This document shows positions 59,387 to 64,000 of a stretch of DNA of 64,000 bases, piece after piece. Origin of the DNA: Rhodothermales bacterium (GTDB lineage: Bacteria > Bacteroidota > Rhodothermia > Rhodothermales > Bin80); the NCBI GenBank assembly GCA_028278205.1, contig JANQES010000090.1, forward strand, positions 1 through 64,000. The letters run 5' to 3'. The notes below the pieces were generated by a model. The model ran no database searches and had not been told where the DNA came from. It was given only the letters and a program-made list of their open reading frames with translations. The position numbers and the translations under genes were made by a program. Numbering within the stretch: the first letter of the stretch is position 1; every line of letters begins with the position of its first letter.

Positions 59387-60571
59387 TCAGAGACGAACGT
59401 TGAGTTTTTCGCGCAGATACTGCCACAACAACGCGAGGATAGGCCCCGACTGCGTAATGATTTTGCCTTCGACCGTGTAGCCCCGCCGCAACGTAGCAGC
59501 GCCAAGATTTTCGACAGCCGCCGGGTCGATCATCACCGTGACGGGATAGAGCCCGAGGGCAACGCTTTGGCCCGGCGGGGCGAGGCTTTCGGGTTGATAG
59601 GCCACCGAAACCACCCGGCCGGGCAGCAGATCATAGGCCCGGCTCGTACGCAAGGCCTGGATCTCGACCTTGGCCTGATGCCCCTGCTTGATGCGATGCA
59701 CATCCCGCTGATGCACCAACAACGTGACCTTCCGCGCAGCGCCCTCGGCGATGTCGAGAAGGTGCTGGCCTTGCTGCACGTAGGTGCCGAGCAAGCGTTC
59801 GTGGAGTTCTTCGGTAAGCACGATACCGGCGGCAGGCGCGACGATCGTCAGGCGGCGCATTTGTTCATCGACCGCCTCCAGATCGGCCTGGAGCCGGGTT
59901 AAAGCTACCTGTTCCTGGTCGAGATCATACCGGCTCAGCTTCAGCAACTCCTCTCGGACGCTCTGGTGGCGCAGATCCGCCTCGGCAGAGACCACGTCGG
60001 CGTAGGCGCGATCCATCCCGACGTGTCGCCCGGCCCGGTAAGCCTGCTGCAACGAGTCGAGGTTGCCCCGGTAGCCATGCTCAACCATCCGCTCCCGGAA
60101 AGCCGCCCGCGACCGGATGCGATGCGCCTCGGCCTGTTGCCGCAGGCTTTGCTGCATTTGCAATTCGAACGCCGCCAGGAAACGCATCCGCTCCATGGCA
60201 AGGCGTCGGCTCGCCAGTTCGCTCTGCAACTGCACCTGCACGCGTTTGAGGTGAAGCGAATCGAGCCGGGCCAGCACCTGCCCCGGCTGCACCGAATCGC
60301 CCGGAGCCACGAGCACCGCCGTCACAACACCCGTTTCCCGGCTTCGCACGGGCCAGACCACCTCGGGCTCAAGCACCCCGGCAGCATCAATCGTGATGTC
60401 GATCTCGACGATCGAAGCGGTAAACAAGGCGCCGGCTACCACCACGGCCAGGATCAAAAACGTCCACTGCACAGCCCGAAGCACCAGCCCCGCGCCGACG
60501 TTTTCCTGGGACGGCAATTCGGGCAACCGAAGCAGAACGCCCGAGGCCCTATGAAGACGTTGCTCGCTCAT
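59387..60571 (-). CDS. HlyD-family membrane-fusion protein of the RiPP exporter
   Basis: A 394-residue adaptor: one transmembrane helix (about 30-50: FLILAVVVAGALFTASIVEI), lipoyl-like half-motifs (VRSRETGVVTAVLVAPGDSVQPGQVLARLDS), a long coiled-coil hairpin (about 110-230: QLQSELASRRLAMERMR, RLQADLEAVDEQMRRL), second lipoyl half (TIVAPAAGIVLTEELHERLLGTYVQQGQHLLDIAEG) and beta-barrel domain. I take the ATG at 60571; its ATGA overlaps the stop of the exporter gene, showing translational coupling. It links the inner-membrane ABC exporter to the periplasm or outer membrane. Confidence 0.88.
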   Translation of the reverse strand: MSEQRLHRASGVLLRLPELPSQENVGAGLVLRAVQWTFLILAVVVAGALFTASIVEIDITIDAAGVLEPEVVWPVRSRETGVVTAVLVAPGDSVQPGQVLARLDSLHLKRVQVQLQSELASRRLAMERMRFLAAFELQMQQSLRQQAEAHRIRSRAAFRERMVEHGYRGNLDSLQQAYRAGRHVGMDRAYADVVSAEADLRHQSVREELLKLSRYDLDQEQVALTRLQADLEAVDEQMRRLTIVAPAAGIVLTEELHERLLGTYVQQGQHLLDIAEGAARKVTLLVHQRDVHRIKQGHQAKVEIQALRTSRAYDLLPGRVVSVAYQPESLAPPGQSVALGLYPVTVMIDPAAVENLGAATLRRGYTVEGKIITQSGPILALLWQYLREKLNVRL

Positions 60572-62367
60572 GAGTTTAGAACACGCAGGTGATGGCTGCC
60601 ATGGGCAGGGCTCTGTTGCATGCGGCGATACGCCTCGTTCGCGCCAAGCAACTCCTGATGGCTCCCAAAGCCGACCACGCGCCCCTTGTCGATGACGCAT
60701 ATCTGGTCGGCGAGCGCGGCGGTGGCAATACGATGGGTCACGAACATCAGCGTCTTGTCCTGCCAGCGCGCAAACAGATCATGAAGGATCTGGCCTTCCG
60801 TCTGCACATCGACGTTGGCCGTCACTTCATCGAAAAGCAAGATGGGGGTATCCCGGATCAAGGCCCGCGCCACGGCCATGCGCTGGCGCTGGCCGCCGGA
60901 GAGGCTGGCGCCCCACTCGGCCACTTCCGTTTCATAACCCTGGGGCAGCTTCTGGATCATCGTTTCGAGCCGGCACAGGCGCACCACCTCTTCGACAGCA
61001 ACCCGCGACGGCGCCTCCAATCCCAGCGTCAGGTTGTCCCAGATCGTCCCTTTGAACAGGCTGAATTCCTGCCAGACCACCGTCACCTGGCGGCGCAAGT
61101 CGGGCAGGGGAATCTGCTGGAGAGCCGCCTCGTCGATCAGGATGCGCCCGGTATCCGGCTCGACCATCCGGCACAAGAGCCGCAGCAACGACGTCTTGCC
61201 CGACCCGCTCGGCCCCACGATGGCGACTATCGAACCGGGCTCGACCTCCAGGCTCACCTCGTGCAAGACGGGCACCTCCGGCGTATACCCGAACGAGACC
61301 CCCTCGATGCAGATGTGCCCGCGCAACGGCACCGCGATAGGCGCCGCCGGCAGGTAGGCGCGGGCCGGTTCTTGCTCTACCGGACCGTCGAGATACTCGA
61401 ACATGCGGCCCAGATGCACCGCCGACTGCTGGAAATCGGAAAAGAGCCCGACGAACTGCCGGATGGGTCCGTAGAGATAGCCGACGTACGCGCTAAAAGC
61501 GATATAGCTGCCCAGGGTCATCTGCTGGCTGAGGATGAGCGTCCAGCCGAACCACGTAAAAACCGCCGTATTGAGGGCATAGAGCAGGCCGTTGGTGGTG
61601 CCGAGGATCTGCCCGAACCCACCGGCTTTGAGTTGCATCTGCAAGGCGTGGTGGATGTAGCGGCTGGCCCGTTGATAAATGTGATGCTCAAGCGCCATAG
61701 CCTTCAGCGTGCGGATGTGGCTGAGCACCTCGACCTGGAAGGCGCTCAACTCGGCGTAGGCTTCCGAGGTGCGTTTCCAGTATTTGCGCAACAGGCGTCC
61801 GGCCAGGGTCGTCACCACCACCGTCAACGGGATCGCCACCAGCGCCACCAGGGCCAGTTTCCATTGCAGCATGAACAAAAACGGAGGCACCAGCAGCAAA
61901 TAGACGCCCTGCACGAAGACCGTCTGAAACACCTTCGTGACGCTTCCAAGGGCTTTGCCCACATCCTGAAAGCGGCTCATGATCTCGCCCACCCGATGCG
62001 CATCGAAGAACTGCGCGGTGAGATGTTGCAGGTGGTTGAAAAACAGCAGGCTCGTCGCGTTGCTGAGCCGGGCGTTGACGTACAAGGTGAAATACCCCCG
62101 GATGGCGCCCAGCACAGCCGACGTCACGCTGACAGCCAGCACCCCGCCGACGAGCACGTGCATCAGCGGCACGTCTTGCGCGGGATAGACTTCGTCGATG
62201 AGCAGCTTCGTCAGGTAGGGCGTCACCATGCCGATGATGCCCACAACGAGCCCCAACATCATGCCTTTGAGCAAGGGCGACCAATAAGGCCGGATGAGCC
62301 GAACCAGCCGCTTGAACTGCTGGGACGCCTCCCGCAACGTGGGCACTTCGGTTGAAGACGACGGCAT
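60568..62367 (-). CDS. ABC exporter (fused permease-ATPase) of the RiPP cluster
   Basis: A 599-residue half-transporter. The six-helix ABC membrane domain is about 20-320. The ATPase domain has Walker A IVGPSGSGKTSLLRLL, Q-loop VVWQEFSLF, signature LSGGQRQRMAVARAL, Walker B ILLFDEVTANVD and FVTHR. There is no N-terminal C39 peptidase, unlike many bacteriocin transporters; the protein starts almost at the first helix. It is coupled to the HlyD adaptor and downstream of the precursor peptide, hence likely exports the mature or leader-bearing peptide. Confidence 0.9.
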   Translation of the reverse strand: MPSSSTEVPTLREASQQFKRLVRLIRPYWSPLLKGMMLGLVVGIIGMVTPYLTKLLIDEVYPAQDVPLMHVLVGGVLAVSVTSAVLGAIRGYFTLYVNARLSNATSLLFFNHLQHLTAQFFDAHRVGEIMSRFQDVGKALGSVTKVFQTVFVQGVYLLLVPPFLFMLQWKLALVALVAIPLTVVVTTLAGRLLRKYWKRTSEAYAELSAFQVEVLSHIRTLKAMALEHHIYQRASRYIHHALQMQLKAGGFGQILGTTNGLLYALNTAVFTWFGWTLILSQQMTLGSYIAFSAYVGYLYGPIRQFVGLFSDFQQSAVHLGRMFEYLDGPVEQEPARAYLPAAPIAVPLRGHICIEGVSFGYTPEVPVLHEVSLEVEPGSIVAIVGPSGSGKTSLLRLLCRMVEPDTGRILIDEAALQQIPLPDLRRQVTVVWQEFSLFKGTIWDNLTLGLEAPSRVAVEEVVRLCRLETMIQKLPQGYETEVAEWGASLSGGQRQRMAVARALIRDTPILLFDEVTANVDVQTEGQILHDLFARWQDKTLMFVTHRIATAALADQICVIDKGRVVGFGSHQELLGANEAYRRMQQSPAHGSHHLRVLNS

Positions 62368-62473
62368 GAGCGATGGATGAACGACGTTGAAGGGGGCTAC
62401 GGAGAGCTAGTGCAGCTTCAAGCGGCCTGTTGTGCAATCACGATGAGATATAGCCTCACAAAACGGTGTCGCT

Positions 62474-62540
62474 CCGAAGAGCGAGGGGCGAAGGGCGAGA
62501 AGCGCGGTTCGAGAATCGCTCTTCGCCCCTCGAACGTGAC
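62474..62540. repeat. Heptamer foldback array (RGGGCGA word)
   Basis: CGAAGAG, CGAGGGG, CGAAGGG, CGAGAAG words face TCGCTCTTCGCCCCTCG. Same words as at 1121-1180, 61 kb away. It lies between the decayed precursor and the exporter gene. Confidence 0.6.
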
Positions 62541-62639
62541 GCCTCTTGAAGGCGCTTTGCACAAGGGATGGCTTGTAAACTACACCAGGAAAAGACGCCT
62601 GAACTTTCATTCCGGCATCGCGTACGTTGTCTTTAAAGG

Positions 62640-62719
62640 GAACCGCCCGCTCCGGGAATACCTCAAAGGCTTGGACTTTGAGGCTTTCGAGGTTGAGTTT
62701 GAGCGAACTATACCTCCAT
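62640..62719 (-). pseudogene. Decayed second RiPP precursor leader
   Basis: On the minus strand, LKLNLESLKVQAFEVFPE is encoded at about 62650-62703 and aligns with KLKLNLDDLTVESFETTPE of the intact precursor 470 bp upstream. An ATG with AGGAGG before it sits at 62719 but is out of frame with the leader by one base, and the frame after the leader has no Cys. So the start is frameshifted and the core is lost. Confidence 0.55.
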
Positions 62720-62846
62720 TTCCTCCCGAGCGGCTGCGGTTCCCTTTGTTTTGGCCGAAAGAGCACTGAGGCGGGCGAAAGAAAGGGGGATCGCACCCGA
62801 GCCTTGTCGTTAGTTTACTCCACCGTTTTGATCACTGAAGATTTCT

Positions 62847-63188
62847 TCAGCAGAAGCTACAGGTGGGTGTACAGGTAGGACAGTATGATTGCGTGAGCGT
62901 GCACCATGATGACGTAGGCAGGCCTGCGCATCCAGGTTCACCCCCCTCCGTCTCTTCTTCACACTCAGGGAAATCGTTGTGCACTGTGTACTCAGCCGAC
63001 TCGGTAGCCGTAGGATTCTGGCACTCGGCTGGCTGTTGACCGGGACAGGTGCCACAAGTGTAGTCGATACATGAGGCTTCTTCGGTGCAGTCGAAGCCAA
63101 AGACCGTTCCTTGCCGGCTACGACTCTCCGGCGTTGTTTCGAAGGATTCGACCGTGAGGTCGTCGAGGTTGAGTTTGAGCTTTTCCAT
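62847..63188 (-). CDS. RiPP precursor peptide (pinensin/class I lanthipeptide-like), 12 Cys
   Basis: A 113-residue precursor. The leader (about 1-30) MEKLKLNLDDLTVESFETT is the pattern of Bacteroidota/Gemmatimonadota class I lanthipeptide (pinensin-like) leaders, in which the LNLDDL-type motif is bound by the modifying enzyme. The core has Cys at 34, 40, 45, 48, 56, 76, 87, 96, 103, 106, 110 and 113, with Ser/Thr dispersed between, ending CPTCTPTCSFC. It could hold thioether, oxazolone/thioamide or disulfide bonds depending on the missing enzymes. The ribosome-binding site GGAGGTGATC is an exceptionally good match to the anti-Shine-Dalgarno. A tRNA-like gene lies 46 nt upstream. Confidence 0.8.
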   Translation of the reverse strand: MEKLKLNLDDLTVESFETTPESRSRQGTVFGFDCTEEASCIDYTCGTCPGQQPAECQNPTATESAEYTVHNDFPECEEETEGGEPGCAGLPTSSWCTLTQSYCPTCTPTCSFC

Positions 63189-63234
63189 AGGATCACCTCC
63201 AGTGGGTTGTTGAGGTAGGGTGCAACCCCCTTTG

Positions 63235-63307
63235 GAGCACGTGCAGGATTCGAACCTGCGTCTCGAACCGGTACGGCTCGCGTCCTGGCCTCCTGGACGA
63301 ACGTGCC
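63235..63307 (-). tRNA. tRNA-like gene with tRNA-Glu-type body, anticodon unclear
   Basis: 73 nt fold as a cloverleaf. Acceptor GGCACGT/ACGTGCT (7 bp, first pair G-U). U8, C9. D arm GTCC-AGGAGGCCA-GGAC with 11-24 U-A. Anticodon stem CGAGC/GTTCG. Loop CGTACCG, where position 33 is G, not the universal U; the formal anticodon would be UAC. Variable loop AGAC of only 4 nt. T arm GCAGG-TTCGAAT-CCTGC perfect. The TTCGTC...GAGGCC-AGGAC D region and 4-nt variable loop are typical of bacterial tRNA-Glu. Discriminator C; 3' CCA not encoded in full. It is 10 nt after the upstream gene's stop and 46 nt before the precursor ATG, same strand. Confidence 0.6.
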
Positions 63308-63317
63308 CGGTGCGCGC

Positions 63318-63989
63318 CTACGGCGAGGCCGGCATCTCCACGAGGCGTTCGGCCCAGCAACGCAGGAGGCCCATTCGATAGGCGTTTTTGAGTTGTTCGA
63401 CGACCATGGCCCGAAGCTGTCTACGGTCTGCCTCATCGCCATCTTCCAGCGCTGCGGCCACGGCCAAGACAACCTGTTCCAGCGAGGCCGACGCTTCTAG
63501 ATGCTGTAAAACCAGCGCCGCAAACAGGCTCAGAGGCCGTTCGTGAATCTTGTTGCCGGCCCGGTAGAGGAGCCAGAAAACAGGCTTCTGCTCCGGTCGA
63601 GACGGCCTATCCTGCTCCTCAAGCTCGATCCATGCATCCCAATCCCAGCGGCTCCGGACGACCCGCGTATGGGGAGCTAGCTCCATGACTACGTCGGTCC
63701 AAGCAACATCATCAACGGGCGACCTGACTAGTTCTGCCAGGGTCTCTTCGCTGAAGTCGGTCAGAGCCAGCGCCATCTCATATCGTATCCGTTCCGGTCG
63801 GAAGGCGTCTTCGAGCAAAGACCGGAGGGATTCGCCGGGGGCCTCACTTGCCTCACAAAGCGCCTCATAGGCCGCAGAAACATCCGATTCGTGTTGAGGC
63901 GGCAGAAAAGCACGGTCCATGATGATCGGCGTACGGGCCGGGCAGAGTATCCGGAAGACCTGAAGGGTCCTTCCGAAGTAGGTGTCCAC
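63318..63989 (-). CDS. DUF2063-like protein (possible MNIO partner) in the RiPP cluster, start uncertain
   Basis: A frame of at least 223 residues, open through the window edge. Possible starts are GTG at 63989 and ATG at 63920; it may be truncated. The C-terminal ~120 residues (RYEMALALTDFSEETLAELV, VVMELAPHTRVVRSRWDWDAWIEL, VFWLLYRAGNKIHERPLSLFAALVLQHLEASASLEQVV) resemble the second domain of DUF2063/HvfC-type proteins that partner DUF692 multinuclear non-heme iron oxidases (MNIOs) in RiPP clusters. The N-terminal part is not recognised. If right, an MNIO gene should lie beyond 64000. Assigned by eye and by context, so moderate confidence. Confidence 0.5.
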   Translation of the reverse strand: MDTYFGRTLQVFRILCPARTPIIMDRAFLPPQHESDVSAAYEALCEASEAPGESLRSLLEDAFRPERIRYEMALALTDFSEETLAELVRSPVDDVAWTDVVMELAPHTRVVRSRWDWDAWIELEEQDRPSRPEQKPVFWLLYRAGNKIHERPLSLFAALVLQHLEASASLEQVVLAVAAALEDGDEADRRQLRAMVVEQLKNAYRMGLLRCWAERLVEMPASP

Positions 63990-64000
63990 GTATCCCTTTT

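Overview
The window looks like a chromosomal segment of a high-GC member of the Rhodothermota (Rhodothermia; the Bacteroidota/Rhodothermus/Salinibacter side of the tree). The evidence is a set of secreted proteins with the proline/asparagine-led C-terminal sorting domain of the type IX secretion system (T9SS), a PorV-family protein, SusC-like TonB-dependent receptors with an N-terminal carboxypeptidase-regulatory-like domain, a GWxTD-domain protein, a YpdA-type (bacillithiol-linked) reductase and a eukaryote-type glycyl-tRNA synthetase. Two recognisable promoters have ordinary TTGACA-N17-TAnnTT spacing, and several genes have strong Shine-Dalgarno sites, unlike typical Bacteroidia.

Layout. 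0.4-3.4 kb: coiled-coil protein, zapA, a structured RNA that is probably 6S RNA with its own promoter and terminator, and rny. 3.5-10.7 kb: Uma2 nuclease-like gene, VOC protein, PIN toxin-antitoxin pair, two lipoprotein hydrolases (M19 dipeptidase, erythromycin-esterase type), glyS, and an IS200/RAYT-type transposase among REP-like palindromes. 11-24.5 kb: housekeeping genes (radC, rho, rnhB, aroK, truA, tadA, ypdA) mixed with an alpha/beta hydrolase plus membrane Mur-ligase pair, a RelBE-type toxin-antitoxin, a Kelch lipoprotein and an AraC-type regulator. 24.6-44.3 kb: mostly cell-envelope genes on the minus strand: a beta-propeller-like protein with a palindromic element inserted in frame, two repeated modules of [seven-heme TPR lipoprotein + T9SS-secreted protein], and a TonB receptor / giant T9SS protein / PorV operon. 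44.9-55.3 kb: engB, sucD, gatA, tatA, adenosine deaminase, aroA, an AT-richer HNH island, an MGMT-type gene and a GWxTD protein. 55.7-58.4 kb: a second TonB receptor. 58.4-64 kb: a minus-strand RiPP (probable pinensin/class I lanthipeptide-like) cluster running off the right edge. It holds a possible DUF2063-like partner protein, a tRNA-like gene, a 12-cysteine precursor peptide, a decayed second precursor, an ABC exporter, an HlyD-type adaptor and a subtilisin-like protease.

Two things stand out. First, a 73-nt tRNA-like gene with a tRNA-Glu-type body but no U33 and no Glu anticodon lies between two co-directional genes of the RiPP cluster, 46 nt before the precursor start codon. Class I lanthipeptide dehydratases use glutamyl-tRNA as co-substrate, so a dedicated tRNA-like donor is a testable idea. 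Second, nearly every intergenic gap carries a foldback made of a degenerate 7-bp (sometimes 8-bp) word in tandem facing its reverse complement, with a different word at each locus. The arrays often run exactly from one gene's stop codon to the next gene's start. A third point is a roughly 160-bp terminal-inverted-repeat element present in two copies, one of them read through in frame inside a secreted-protein gene.

Limits: everything is read by eye from sequence and translations. No database search, folding program or phylogeny was run.
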